Source: Gemmobacter sp. (GTDB lineage: Bacteria > Pseudomonadota > Alphaproteobacteria > Rhodobacterales > Rhodobacteraceae). Taken from it: a DNA stretch of 64,000 nucleotides. The position numbers were made by a program, and so were the translations under genes. The stretch spans positions 1,716,501-1,780,500 of the forward strand of contig NZ_JAUCBS010000013.1 of the NCBI RefSeq assembly GCF_034676705.1. Direction: 5' to 3'. Positions 15,752 through 24,458 of this stretch are shown here, piece after piece. Below the pieces are notes generated by a model, which saw nothing but the letters and a program-made list of their open reading frames with translations, did no database searches and was not told where the DNA came from. How positions within the stretch are numbered: the first letter of the stretch is position 1; the number at the start of each line of letters is the position of its first letter.

Positions 15752-16177
15752 ATGCCTTACGCCACCCTTGACGATCTGGTCGAACGTGCTGGCATCGCCG
15801 AGATCCGGCAGATTGCCGATCGCGACCGTGACGGCACGCCCGACCCGGATGTGGTGGCGGCGGCGCTGCGGGATGCCGATGACGCGATCGACGGCTATCT
15901 TGGCGCGCGATACGATCTGCCGCTGCCCTCGGTCCCGCCCCAGTTGCGGCCCTGGGCGGTGTCGATCGCTCGCTATGTCCTGCACCGCAATGGCGGCCCG
16001 GAACATGTCGTCCGGGACTACAAGGACGCCATCGCCGCGCTGAAGGATGTCGCGCGCGGGTTGATCGCCTTGCCGGTTGCTTCCGGCGAAACCGCGCCGA
16101 CGGCCGTCACCGGCCAGACCATGGCAGCGCATCCGCCCCAGGTGTTCACGCCCACCAAGCTCGCAGGGTGGAACTGA
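15752..16177 (+). CDS. DUF1320 head-tail connector (Mu gp36-like)
   Basis: The 141-residue protein matches DUF1320. It opens with the typical YATLDDLVERAGIAEIRQIAD, followed by the acidic DRDRDGTPD loop, then DDAIDGYLGARYDLPLP and a helical RPWAVSIARYVL segment. These proteins are connector components at the head-tail interface. It starts three bases after the preceding stop and overlaps the next gene by one base. Confidence 0.87.
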   Translation: MPYATLDDLVERAGIAEIRQIADRDRDGTPDPDVVAAALRDADDAIDGYLGARYDLPLPSVPPQLRPWAVSIARYVLHRNGGPEHVVRDYKDAIAALKDVARGLIALPVASGETAPTAVTGQTMAAHPPQVFTPTKLAGWN

Positions 16178-16608
16178 TGCTGGCCGATCTGCATGCCCAT
16201 CTGAAACTCACCCTGCCGGCGGAACGCTGGGACGGCGTCGAGATCGCCGAGGATATCGACGAGCTGACCCGGCTGGCCGGCCAGGTGGAGCACGGGACCG
16301 CGATCATCATGCCCTGGGGCGAACGGGCCGAACCGCAGGCGCTGGCCACCGGCGGCTTTCGCCAGCTGGTGCGCGAGCAATACGCCGTGGGCGTCGTGAT
16401 CCGCATCTTCGACGACCGGATGGGTGGCGACCGCGCGATCCAGTTCACCACCTTCAAGTCTGACCTCGAGGCCGCGCTGGCCGGCTGGGAGGCGCCCGAT
16501 GGCGTCGACCCGTTCGAGCTGGTGGGCGGCGAAGGCAGCCCCATCGACACAGGTGTCAGCATTTACGTCCAGACCTGGACGGTCACCCGTTTCCTGACAG
16601 GAGCCTGA
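16177..16608 (+). CDS. DUF1834 / Mu gp37-like tail-completion protein
   Basis: The 143-residue product follows DUF1320, as gp37 does in Mu. It shows the ERWDGVEIAEDIDELTRLAG pattern and a C-terminal TGVSIYVQTWTVTRFL strand with a conserved-looking alternating pattern. It is probably a tail terminator or head-tail joining protein. ATG 16177 overlaps the previous stop; an upstream GTG at 16168 is a less likely start. Confidence 0.75.
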   Translation: MLADLHAHLKLTLPAERWDGVEIAEDIDELTRLAGQVEHGTAIIMPWGERAEPQALATGGFRQLVREQYAVGVVIRIFDDRMGGDRAIQFTTFKSDLEAALAGWEAPDGVDPFELVGGEGSPIDTGVSIYVQTWTVTRFLTGA

Positions 16609-16610
16609 CC

Positions 16611-16784
16611 ATGGAACGCCCAGAAACCGGCGGCGTGTGGATCCGTGATCCGAAGACCGGCGCGCTGGCCCCGTTTGACGCCCCGATCCCGCCTGCCGCT
16701 CCGAAGGCTGACCCGCCTGCGGCGCCGGCCGAAAATACTGCGCCCGAGGCGGCACCGCCCGCGCGCCTCAAGAAAGGACGCTGA
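16611..16784 (+). CDS. Small DUF2635-like protein
   Basis: The 57-residue product begins with a short structured part, GGVWIRDPKTGALAPF, resembling the DUF2635 (Mu gp38) motif. A proline/alanine-rich tail ending in KKGR follows. It is two bases after the preceding stop and one base before the tail tube start. The gp38 assignment rests on the RDP motif and on gene order. Confidence 0.55.
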   Translation: MERPETGGVWIRDPKTGALAPFDAPIPPAAPKADPPAAPAENTAPEAAPPARLKKGR

Positions 16785-16785
16785 T

Positions 16786-17724
16786 ATGGCCACTGCCCCG
16801 TTCCGCCGCGCAAAACGCCTGGCGATGCTGCTCAAACCCGAAACCGTCTACAGCACCGATGCCACCCCGGCGGCAGCCGATGCGATCATCGGCTCGAATG
16901 TCAGCTTCACCCCGCTCGAGGGGGAAGAGGTCCGGCGCGATCTGCTGCTGCCCTACCTGGGCAACCAGGGCGCCATCATGACGGCCGAATATGGTCGGGT
17001 GGAATTCGATGTCGAGATCGCCGGCGCCGGTGCGGCGGGTACCCCGCCGAAGTGGGGGCCGCTTCTGCGCACGGCCGGGTTCGCGGCGACGGTCACGGCA
17101 TCGACCAACGTCACCTATACGATTGTCGAGGACTCGGTCGAAAGCGGCACGCTCTATTTCGTGCAGGACAAGGTGCGTCACATCTTCCTCGGCGGGCAGG
17201 CCAACATCGCACTGAACCTTACCGCCAAGCAAATCCCGAAGTTTCGGGTGACCTATGTCGGTCTGCTGGGTACCGTGTCGGATGTCGGGTCGATGCCGGC
17301 CGTCTCCATGACGGGCTGGACGAAGCCGGTGCCGGTCTCGAAGGCGAATACGGTCCTGACCCTGCACGGCTGGTCGGCGGTGGCCGAAAGCATCTCGCTC
17401 GACGTCGGCAATACCCTGACGCCGCGCCACCTGATCGGCGACGAGCGGATCCTGATCGAGGATCGCCAGACCACCGGCACGGCGGTGGTCGAGGCGCGCA
17501 GCATGGGCACCATCGACTGGTTCGCGCGCGCTCGTGCGAGCACCCGGGGAGCACTGTCGCTGGTGCATGGCGCCACGGCTGGAAACATCATCGAGATTTC
17601 GGCGCCGGCCGTGGAGATCGGCAAGCCTGGCCAGGGCGAGACCAACGGGGTGGTCAACTACAGCCTCCCGCTGCGCATCTGCCCGGATGCCGGTCGCGAC
17701 GAGATCACCATCATCGCCCGCTGA
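16786..17724 (+). CDS. Tail tube protein (siphovirus type)
   Basis: The 312-residue protein is beta-rich and sits at the major tail protein position. The N-terminal half carries VSFTPLEGEEVRRD and EYGRVEFDVEIAGAGAAG, typical of lambda-gpV-like tube subunits. The C-terminal half has a second barrel. A single large tube gene, with no sheath gene anywhere in the tail module, shows that this Mu-like phage has a non-contractile tail. ATG 16786 follows AAAGGACG. Confidence 0.8.
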   Translation: MATAPFRRAKRLAMLLKPETVYSTDATPAAADAIIGSNVSFTPLEGEEVRRDLLLPYLGNQGAIMTAEYGRVEFDVEIAGAGAAGTPPKWGPLLRTAGFAATVTASTNVTYTIVEDSVESGTLYFVQDKVRHIFLGGQANIALNLTAKQIPKFRVTYVGLLGTVSDVGSMPAVSMTGWTKPVPVSKANTVLTLHGWSAVAESISLDVGNTLTPRHLIGDERILIEDRQTTGTAVVEARSMGTIDWFARARASTRGALSLVHGATAGNIIEISAPAVEIGKPGQGETNGVVNYSLPLRICPDAGRDEITIIAR

Positions 17725-17783
17725 CCCCTGTGAAGGGCCGTTAAAGGCCCCTTCACCCCCCTTTCTGACCCTAGGAACACCCC

Positions 17784-18158
17784 ATGAAATTCGTCCTGTC
17801 TAAAACCAACCGTTACTGGTGGCCCGTCACGGTTCGCCTGCCGGACCCGGACCAGCCGGGCAAGATGCTCGAACAGACGCTGAAGATCCTGTTCGAACCC
17901 AAGGATCAGGATGACGCGCTGGCAGAACAGACCCGCATCGCCGCAATCAAGGATCCGCGCGCACAGGTGCTGGCCGAGCGGGAGGCGCTGGCCGATGTCT
18001 GCAAGGGCTGGGATGACATCGTGGACGACGACAAGACGGCGATCCCCTTCACCCCGGAAAACCTGATGGCAGCGCTGCAAAAGGCATGGTTCCGGGCGGC
18101 CGTCTATCGTGCCTACGGCGAAAGCCTGAGCGGCGAAGAAGCCCGACTGGGAAACTGA
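17784..18158 (+). CDS. Tail assembly chaperone, short form (gpG-like)
   Basis: The 124-residue product precedes the tape measure gene, where siphoviruses encode a chaperone in two frames. It is mostly helical with an acidic C-terminal half. The gene ends CTG GGA AAC TGA, which includes the slippery heptamer GGGAAAC (18149-18155) in the correct phase for -1 frameshifting. The frame entered by slipping is open to 18529. This closely parallels lambda G / G-T. Confidence 0.75.
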   Translation: MKFVLSKTNRYWWPVTVRLPDPDQPGKMLEQTLKILFEPKDQDDALAEQTRIAAIKDPRAQVLAEREALADVCKGWDDIVDDDKTAIPFTPENLMAALQKAWFRAAVYRAYGESLSGEEARLGN

Positions 18159-18529
18159 CGGCGGTTGCGCGGGCCTGGGCGCATGGGCGCCTGGGTCGTC
18201 AGGACAGCACGACCCCCGCCGCGATCGATGAGGAACTTGCCGACCAGTTCGCGATGCTGGGTGTCCTGGTCCCGGCGGAACTCATCACGGCCGAGGTCGC
18301 CGACCACGAGTGTGTCGAAGTCCTTCCGGTCAACTGGCCTTCGGTGCTGGCGTTTCTTGCCTGCGAAACGCAGTGGCGCACTGCCGGCACCCTCGCAGGG
18401 CTGATCTGGCTGGGGCTCGATTATCCGGCGGTTGACGTGGTGCTGCGCCGGGTCGCCCCGGAGGCGGATTTCCGGGATTTGCAGGTCATGGAGCGCGGTG
18501 CGCTGGAAGTCTTTGGGGAGGCCGGTTGA
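18155..18529 (+). CDS. Tail assembly chaperone extension (T part, DUF1799-like) reached by -1 frameshift
   Basis: From the slip at GGGAAAC the -1 frame encodes a further 124 residues (LTAVARAWAHGRLG at its start, LIWLGLDYPAVDVVL in the middle), giving a G-T fusion of about 248 residues. The frame has no start codon at a sensible place of its own; the only upstream ATG (18086) lies inside the G gene and would add unrelated sequence. The DUF1799 label rests on recalled family appearance. The stop overlaps the tape measure start. Confidence 0.7.
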   Translation: MTAVARAWAHGRLGRQDSTTPAAIDEELADQFAMLGVLVPAELITAEVADHECVEVLPVNWPSVLAFLACETQWRTAGTLAGLIWLGLDYPAVDVVLRRVAPEADFRDLQVMERGALEVFGEAG

Positions 18530-21500
18530 TGTCCGTTCGCCAGTTCGTCTTTTCGCTCCTGTTCAAGGGCGACAATTCCCAGGCCAAGGCCGCTACCCGC
18601 GAGCTGAAGGAGGAAGTCACCGACCTTTCGGAGGCGACCCAGGCTGCCAAACCCGCCACCGACAGCAATACGGAAGCCACCCGGCGGAACGCGACTGCCA
18701 AGCGCGAAGCGGCCGAGGCTGCGCGGCAGTTGGAAAAGGCCGAAGAAGAGGCTCGCAAGGCTGTCGAGCGGGCGTCCGGCGTCCGTCCAGGCGCAACGCC
18801 CGTGGTGCCGGGAGCAAATCCGGTTCCTGGCGGAGTTCCGGGCAACCCGGGCGGCACGCCCGGGCTTGGTCCGCAGGACATCGAAAAGCTGAAGGCCTCC
18901 TATGTGCCCCTGTTCTCGGTCCAGCGGACCTATCAGGAGGAACTGGCGAAGCTCGACAGTGCCGAGGTCAAGGCAGCACTTAGCGCCGATGAACATGCCG
19001 CAGCCAAGCGCCGGCTGGAATTTGGCTATGAGCGCACCGTGGAAGGTCTGCGGCGCGCCGATGCCGCCATGATGGGCAATGCCCGGACGATGAAGCTCCA
19101 GGCGCATGAGGCCCGGAACCTGACGTTTCAGATGAACGACACGTTCCAGTCCCTGGCACTTGGCATGCCGCCATTGCAGGTGCTGCTGCAACAGGGGCCG
19201 CAGATCACGCAGATCTTCGGTGGCATCGGCAATACCCTGCGCGCCTTGCGCGGAGTGCTGACCGGGATGCGGCTGTTGCTGGGAGGCACTGCGACGGCGG
19301 TGATCGGCGGCGCGCTGGCCTGGGACCAGTATCTGAAATCCACCAAGGCGGTCGAAGTTGCCCTGATGGGGCGGGGCAATCGCCAAGGTGCTGATCCCGG
19401 CATGATAGAGATGGCCGCCCGCAGTGGGGCCGAACGGGCGAACATCTCGGTGTCGCGTGGGCGCGACATCGCAACGCAGCTGATCGGCTCGGGCCAGATC
19501 GGCGGGCGCAACATCGAAGGCCTGGTGGGGATTTCGTCGGACTTCGCGGCCGCCCTGCGCCTGGCCAGCGCCGAAGATGCGGCGGCGGAACTTGCCAAGC
19601 TGTTCAGCGATCCCGCGAAGGGCGCGCAGGAACTGCTGGGCAAGCACAACCTGCTGGACGATGCGACGGTGCGCGAGGTCCAGCGCCTCATGGCCGGCAA
19701 CGACACCTTCGGCGCCCAGGCCTATCTCCTGGAACAACTCCGTCCGCGCATCGATGGCGCGGCGCGCGTCTCGTCGCATGCTGTGGGCCGAGGCTGGGGC
19801 GCGACGTGGCGTGGTCTCTCCAACATCTGGGACAGCGCGGGCGGCGCGATCAGCTCGGCAACCGGAACCTCTGAGAAACCCCTGCAAGAGCGCATCCAGG
19901 AAATGGAGGCCCAGCTGGAAGTTTGGGGTCAGGGACCGCTGGCCCGGCCGGATGCCCAAGGGCCGATGGCAGAGCGCCGCCGCGCTGCGGTAGATCACCT
20001 GCAGAATGAATTGGCCGCCTTGCGAGCTCAGCAGGCTGCGCTGGCGCGCGACGCAGAGACGGGCGTGTCGCGTCAGCAGGGCACCCGGTCTCTGGCCCTG
20101 GCCGAACCCGCACCTGCCAACGCCTCGCGTCTGCGCGAGCGGCAGATGCGCGACAATCTGACCGCGCTGCGGGCCGGCAGCGAGTCGCCCGACCTCTCGG
20201 CCGAACAGCGCGAGGAGGTTGCCCGGGCGATTGATGGCCAAAGCGCCGCGCTCGATGCGCTGACCAACCGCCAGGCACGGGCTGTCCAGCTTGATCGGCT
20301 GTCGATCCAGCTGGCCGGTGAAATGAACCCCCTGCGCCGGGCCGAAATCGCAGCCATCCAGGCGCGGATGAAGGCAGAGGAAGATGCACTTGCCATCGGG
20401 GATCGGGACAAGGCGGCCGCCGACGCCCGCCGCCAGTCGCTGACAGAAACCCTTGCCGGGGTGGCCGGCCAGTCTGCCGCGATGGCTGCAGAGGCCGATG
20501 CCCGCGACAAGCTGAATGCTCTGGTTGCCTCGGGCATGGTTGCGGCATCGCAGGCAGATACCTGGCTGGAACGGGAACTGACGCTGCGCCCGCTGCTGAC
20601 TGCGGCGGCCCAAGCTGAAGGGCAGGAAAAAGCCGATCTGGAGGCCGAGATCCGCAAGCTGGAAAAGGCGTATGCGGATCTTGCCCGCATCCGGCGGCAG
20701 GATGCCCTGCAGTCCGACGAACGGGCATCGCGCGACCGCATCGCAGATCTCCAGCTGGAGGCCGAGCTTGTCGGTAAAACCGCCGACGAGCGTATCCGCG
20801 CCCAGGCGCTGGCCCAGGCAAACCGCTGGATCCGGGATCAGCAGCTTGACCCGAAAGGCCCTGAGGCCGAAGACAAGCGACTGCGCGCGCTCAACGAGGC
20901 CGAGGCCCAGTTGCACCGCGACCGCCTGCAGCGGCGTCAGGATCTGCAGACCAGCCAGATGCTCGCGGGCTACGATGCAGCCGCGCGGACGGCACCTAAC
21001 CCGATTGTCCGCGCCGATATCGAGGCCCAGCGGGAATATGCGCGGGTGCTGCGCGAGACGGGCGATGCTGAGGAAGCAGCTGCCCGGGCCGCTCTGGTGC
21101 GCTCGGCTGCCATGACCGAATTGCGGGCCGGCTTGCAGGATGTTCTACGCGGTCAGGATGAGCAGATCGCCCGTCTTCGGCTGGAAATCGACCTTGCCGG
21201 TAGCAGTGCATCTGCCCGGTCGCGGGCATTGGCGGTGCATGATGCCGAGGTGCAGGCCCGGCAGATGGGTCTGGAGGCCGGGTCACGCGAGGTTGAGCAG
21301 ATGAAGGCCCGCGCGGCCGGTATTGCCGATCTGACCAGCGAGCTGGAGCGGCAGCGTGACGCCTGGGACAAGGTCCATCAGGCGGCTGAAGGCATGATCG
21401 ACGGCCCCATTGATGCGTTGTTGAAGGGCGACATCAAGGGGGCGCTGGCGAGCTTTGCGGAGGAGTTCGCGGGGCTTTATGCCGAACTGGCCTGGAAGAA

Positions 21501-22800
21501 CCCGCTGAAGAACCGAATGCTGGGCACCAACTATGCCACCTTGGACGATGTCGGTGGCATGGGCGGCATCATCGGTCGGATCTTCGGCGGGGCGCAGGCT
21601 GAACCGCTGGCTGTGTCCGGCGCCACTGCGATGTCGCCCCAGTCGATGGCGGTCACAACGCCGATGGTGCATCTCTCAACCTCGGGCCTGTCAGGATTGC
21701 CGCTGGCAGCAGGGCTGGCCCCGGCCGCGAATACGCCCTGGGCGCCGGCCGGCCCCAGCATCGCGGCGGCCCAGCTGCAGTCGGTGGCGATGGGCGGGGC
21801 CCTGCGGCCGGATGCGCTGAGCGGGTTGAACGGGGCATTTGCCGGCCAGCTTTCGGCCATGGTGACCGAGGCACAGCGGGTGTTCGGTGAGGGCGCGGTT
21901 CGCGTCACCTCAGCATTCCGCTCGATCGAGCGCCAGCAGGAGCTTTGGGCCGAGGCGCTGCAGAAATACGGCAGCGCGGCCGAGGCTCGGAAGTGGGTGG
22001 CGCCGCCCGGTTCGTCCAATCACAACTTTGGTCTGGCAGCTGATCTCAAATACGGCAGCCCGGCGGTGCAGCAATGGTTCCATCAGCAGGCCCCGCGCTT
22101 CGGCATGGGCTTCCCGATGGGCTGGGAGCCTTGGCATATCGAGGCCGCCGATGCGAAAGGCGCCCGGGGGCAGCAGGCCCTGCCGGTGGCGCAGCTCGAA
22201 CGGCTGGCGACCTCGGCCGAGATGGCCACGGGGCAGCTTGGCACGTTCGGCGCCCGCGCCGAAACCACCGGCCAGGGGCTGGCCGCGATGGGCAGCACGT
22301 TCGCCCAGGCCTTGCAGATGTTCGGCGCCTCAAAAGGTCCGGGCGGCATGCTGGCGGCCACCCTACTGGGCGGGCTGTTCAAGGGCATCGGGATCCCCGG
22401 GTTCTCCAGCGGCGGCTGGACCGGCGCAGGGGCACCGTCGAACGTGGCAGGCCTTGTCCATGCCGAGGAATATGTGTTCGACGCGGCCGCGACGCGCCGG
22501 ATCGGTGTCAGCAATCTCGAGGCGATCCGCCGGGGCACGATGCGCGGCTATCAGACCGGCGGCTATGTCGTTGGTGGCCGCCCTGCGGTGCCAGAGGGCC
22601 AGCGGGCCGCGATGGCGCAGGCGGCGGTTCAAGCCCCGGCCGAGCAGCGGCATCTGTTCGAGATCAACGTGGCCGGGACCGGGGATGCGCAGATCGCAGC
22701 CGGGGTGCGGGCTGCCATCAGCCAGGCCTTCGACGAATACGACCGCAACGTGTTTGCTGGGCGGGTGCGGATGGTGGTCAAGGATGACTGGGTGAACTGA
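18529..22800 (+). CDS. Tape measure protein with internal M15 peptidase domain
   Basis: The 1423-residue protein sets tail length. The N-terminal half is helical and coiled, with a hydrophobic stretch near residues 240-260. Residues about 1095-1215 form a D-Ala-D-Ala carboxypeptidase-like (M15/VanY, LAS) domain. The metal and catalytic signature is complete: His1165 and Asp1172 in SNHNFGLAAD, Glu1200 and His1203 in WEPWHIE. This would open host peptidoglycan at DNA entry. The C-terminal 200 residues are glycine-rich with further hydrophobic segments. ATG 18529 overlaps the previous stop. Confidence 0.9.
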   Translation: MSVRQFVFSLLFKGDNSQAKAATRELKEEVTDLSEATQAAKPATDSNTEATRRNATAKREAAEAARQLEKAEEEARKAVERASGVRPGATPVVPGANPVPGGVPGNPGGTPGLGPQDIEKLKASYVPLFSVQRTYQEELAKLDSAEVKAALSADEHAAAKRRLEFGYERTVEGLRRADAAMMGNARTMKLQAHEARNLTFQMNDTFQSLALGMPPLQVLLQQGPQITQIFGGIGNTLRALRGVLTGMRLLLGGTATAVIGGALAWDQYLKSTKAVEVALMGRGNRQGADPGMIEMAARSGAERANISVSRGRDIATQLIGSGQIGGRNIEGLVGISSDFAAALRLASAEDAAAELAKLFSDPAKGAQELLGKHNLLDDATVREVQRLMAGNDTFGAQAYLLEQLRPRIDGAARVSSHAVGRGWGATWRGLSNIWDSAGGAISSATGTSEKPLQERIQEMEAQLEVWGQGPLARPDAQGPMAERRRAAVDHLQNELAALRAQQAALARDAETGVSRQQGTRSLALAEPAPANASRLRERQMRDNLTALRAGSESPDLSAEQREEVARAIDGQSAALDALTNRQARAVQLDRLSIQLAGEMNPLRRAEIAAIQARMKAEEDALAIGDRDKAAADARRQSLTETLAGVAGQSAAMAAEADARDKLNALVASGMVAASQADTWLERELTLRPLLTAAAQAEGQEKADLEAEIRKLEKAYADLARIRRQDALQSDERASRDRIADLQLEAELVGKTADERIRAQALAQANRWIRDQQLDPKGPEAEDKRLRALNEAEAQLHRDRLQRRQDLQTSQMLAGYDAAARTAPNPIVRADIEAQREYARVLRETGDAEEAAARAALVRSAAMTELRAGLQDVLRGQDEQIARLRLEIDLAGSSASARSRALAVHDAEVQARQMGLEAGSREVEQMKARAAGIADLTSELERQRDAWDKVHQAAEGMIDGPIDALLKGDIKGALASFAEEFAGLYAELAWKNPLKNRMLGTNYATLDDVGGMGGIIGRIFGGAQAEPLAVSGATAMSPQSMAVTTPMVHLSTSGLSGLPLAAGLAPAANTPWAPAGPSIAAAQLQSVAMGGALRPDALSGLNGAFAGQLSAMVTEAQRVFGEGAVRVTSAFRSIERQQELWAEALQKYGSAAEARKWVAPPGSSNHNFGLAADLKYGSPAVQQWFHQQAPRFGMGFPMGWEPWHIEAADAKGARGQQALPVAQLERLATSAEMATGQLGTFGARAETTGQGLAAMGSTFAQALQMFGASKGPGGMLAATLLGGLFKGIGIPGFSSGGWTGAGAPSNVAGLVHAEEYVFDAAATRRIGVSNLEAIRRGTMRGYQTGGYVVGGRPAVPEGQRAAMAQAAVQAPAEQRHLFEINVAGTGDAQIAAGVRAAISQAFDEYDRNVFAGRVRMVVKDDWVN

Positions 22801-23456
22801 TGGCACTGACCTTTCCCCTGTCCACCACCCAGTTCATGGATCTGCTGCCGATCAAGGAGATGACCTTCGAGCTGTCGGAGGCGATGGAAACCGACGAGAC
22901 CGGCGGCGGCGAAATCCTGACAGCCGATCTCGGCGCCCGGCTCTGGCAGGGTGAAATCGTGCTGGGCGACATGACACCCGACGAGGCGGACACCGCGCTG
23001 GCACTGATCGACCTGTTGCGCCGGGCCGGCGGCAGCTTCATGGTGCATGACCGTGCCCGGCCCTGGCCGCGCTCGGACTGGAAGGGCGCGGCGCTGGCCA
23101 CCTTCAGCCCGACGATCTATGCGCTGAACGCAGCCCCTCGGGAACTGCGGATTGCCGGGCTGCCGGTCGGCTATGTGCTGCGGCCCAGGGATGCGCTGGC
23201 CTTCAGCTATGGCTCCAACCCGACCCGCTTTGCTCTGCACCGCCTGGTTGGCTCGGTCACGGCGAACGCCTCCGGCATCGTGCCGCAGACCGAGGTGGTC
23301 CCCAACATCCGCCCCGGCGCCACGGTCGGCGCGGCCGTGCAGCTGATCAAGCCGGCCTGCAAGGCGGTGATCGTGCCCGGATCCTACCAGCCCGGCCGCC
23401 GCAAAGCCCGGCTGACCACCGGCGCCAGCTTTCGCTGGCAACAGACGTTGAGGTAA
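22800..23456 (+). CDS. Distal tail-type protein
   Basis: The 218-residue beta-rich protein follows the tape measure (overlap of one base), the usual position of distal tail or baseplate hub proteins. It opens MALTFPLSTTQFMDLLPIKE and contains an ILTADLGARLWQGEIVLG strand pair seen in tail-tip proteins of alphaproteobacterial phages. No enzymatic motif is seen. Assignment by position and character. Confidence 0.65.
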   Translation: MALTFPLSTTQFMDLLPIKEMTFELSEAMETDETGGGEILTADLGARLWQGEIVLGDMTPDEADTALALIDLLRRAGGSFMVHDRARPWPRSDWKGAALATFSPTIYALNAAPRELRIAGLPVGYVLRPRDALAFSYGSNPTRFALHRLVGSVTANASGIVPQTEVVPNIRPGATVGAAVQLIKPACKAVIVPGSYQPGRRKARLTTGASFRWQQTLR

Positions 23457-23460
23457 GGCC

Positions 23461-23565
23461 ATGAACGGCACATTCGAGATCGCATCTCTCCGACACGATA
23501 GCATCCAGGCCGGTGTTTCCGCAGCTATTGCACAGGCCTTCCAGGCCTTTGATGCCCTGGAAAGT
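23461..23565 (+). pseudogene. Possible remnant of a plus-strand tail gene
   Basis: After the distal tail gene, GTAAGGCC precedes ATG 23461. The next 35 codons include FEIASLRHDSIQAGVSAAI, which resembles the end of the tape measure protein (FEINVAGTGDAQIAAGVRAAI). Beyond about 23565 the frame loses protein-like character and is antisense to the minus-strand gene. It may be the stump of a gene disrupted when that gene was inserted, or a short real peptide. Confidence 0.25.
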
Positions 23566-23791
23566 CGTCGTCGAGGCTGGCCAACAGTGTCTTCACGCAT
23601 GGCTGCGCCAGAATATCTGCATCCAAGCCCTTCATCGAGAGCACAACACGCGCAGCGGTCGCAGGCGCGCTATTGGCCAGCGCTTTTCCGAGCATCGCGA
23701 TTGCAACCTCGGCGCCGCCGAGCTGCTTTTTCAGTCCCTGTATCTCCTCCTGGAGATGATCAAGCACTTCCTGTCCAGTCATCTTCTGCAT
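23525..23791 (-). CDS. Antisense small protein in tail operon, candidate moron
   Basis: On the minus strand, ATG at 23791 has a near-ideal ribosome binding site (GGAGGA, eight bases upstream). The 88-residue product has normal protein composition: a coiled-coil-prone N-terminus (GQEVLDHLQEEIQGLKKQL) and a helical middle (AARVVLSMKGLDADIL). It runs against the entire late operon. Independent genes of this kind in phage structural regions usually serve the lysogen (defence, exclusion, anti-defence). No family is recognised. A clear promoter was not identified, though upstream DNA has a hairpin and a 10-base repeat. Confidence 0.6.
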   Translation of the reverse strand: MQKMTGQEVLDHLQEEIQGLKKQLGGAEVAIAMLGKALANSAPATAARVVLSMKGLDADILAQPCVKTLLASLDDDFPGHQRPGRPVQ

Positions 23792-23861
23792 TCAGCGAAT
23801 CCTCCGTTCTGCAGAGAAACGCTATCGCGGCAGATCACCCCGAGTCCGGGGAGAAACGCTG

Positions 23862-24458
23862 ATGCGCAGCTATTCCCCTGCCACCTCTGCCTACATGTCT
23901 GCGCGCGGCCCGATCCATGCCCATGCTCTGGTCTGGATCGTGGCGCGCAACCGCACGACGGGCGCGGCCGAGAGCATCGGCTTCTGGACGGGCGATGATC
24001 ATGCCAGCTTCGTCATCGCCGGCAGCGCCCGCACCTATTACGGCGCCGGCACCACGCTGGGGGTCGATCCGATCCGGCGCGGGACTGGGTTGCAAGTGCG
24101 GACCCAGCGGGCAACGCTGTCGGGCCTCAGCCCGGAAACCCAGCTGGCGTTGCGCGGCTATGATGCCCGACATGCGAGGGTCGAAATCCACCGGGCCATC
24201 TTCGATCCCCTGACGCTGGAGCTGGTGGACGAACCGCACCGGCTGTTCCGGGGCTATATCGACCGGCTGAAGATCGTGACGCCTGCCAAGGGCGAACGGG
24301 GCTCGGCCGAGGTGGAACTTGCCAGCGCCGCCCGCGCGCTGACCACGCCGCTCTCGCGCAAGCGTAGCGATGCCAGCCTGCTGGCGCGGGCACCGACCGA
24401 CAAATTCCGCCAATACGCCAGCCAGGCCGATGCGGTCGAAACCTCATGGGGGCGCTGA
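23862..24458 (+). CDS. Tail tip / baseplate hub protein, DUF2163-like
   Basis: The 198-residue product lies between the distal tail gene and an NlpC-like gene. This gene order is also found in alphaproteobacterial gene transfer agents, where a DUF2163 protein stands here. It shows ARVEIHRAIFDPLTLELV and a LFRGYIDRLKIV strand characteristic of hub proteins. ATG 23862 overlaps the end of a plus-strand frame of doubtful reality. It overlaps the next gene by one base. Confidence 0.65.
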   Translation: MRSYSPATSAYMSARGPIHAHALVWIVARNRTTGAAESIGFWTGDDHASFVIAGSARTYYGAGTTLGVDPIRRGTGLQVRTQRATLSGLSPETQLALRGYDARHARVEIHRAIFDPLTLELVDEPHRLFRGYIDRLKIVTPAKGERGSAEVELASAARALTTPLSRKRSDASLLARAPTDKFRQYASQADAVETSWGR

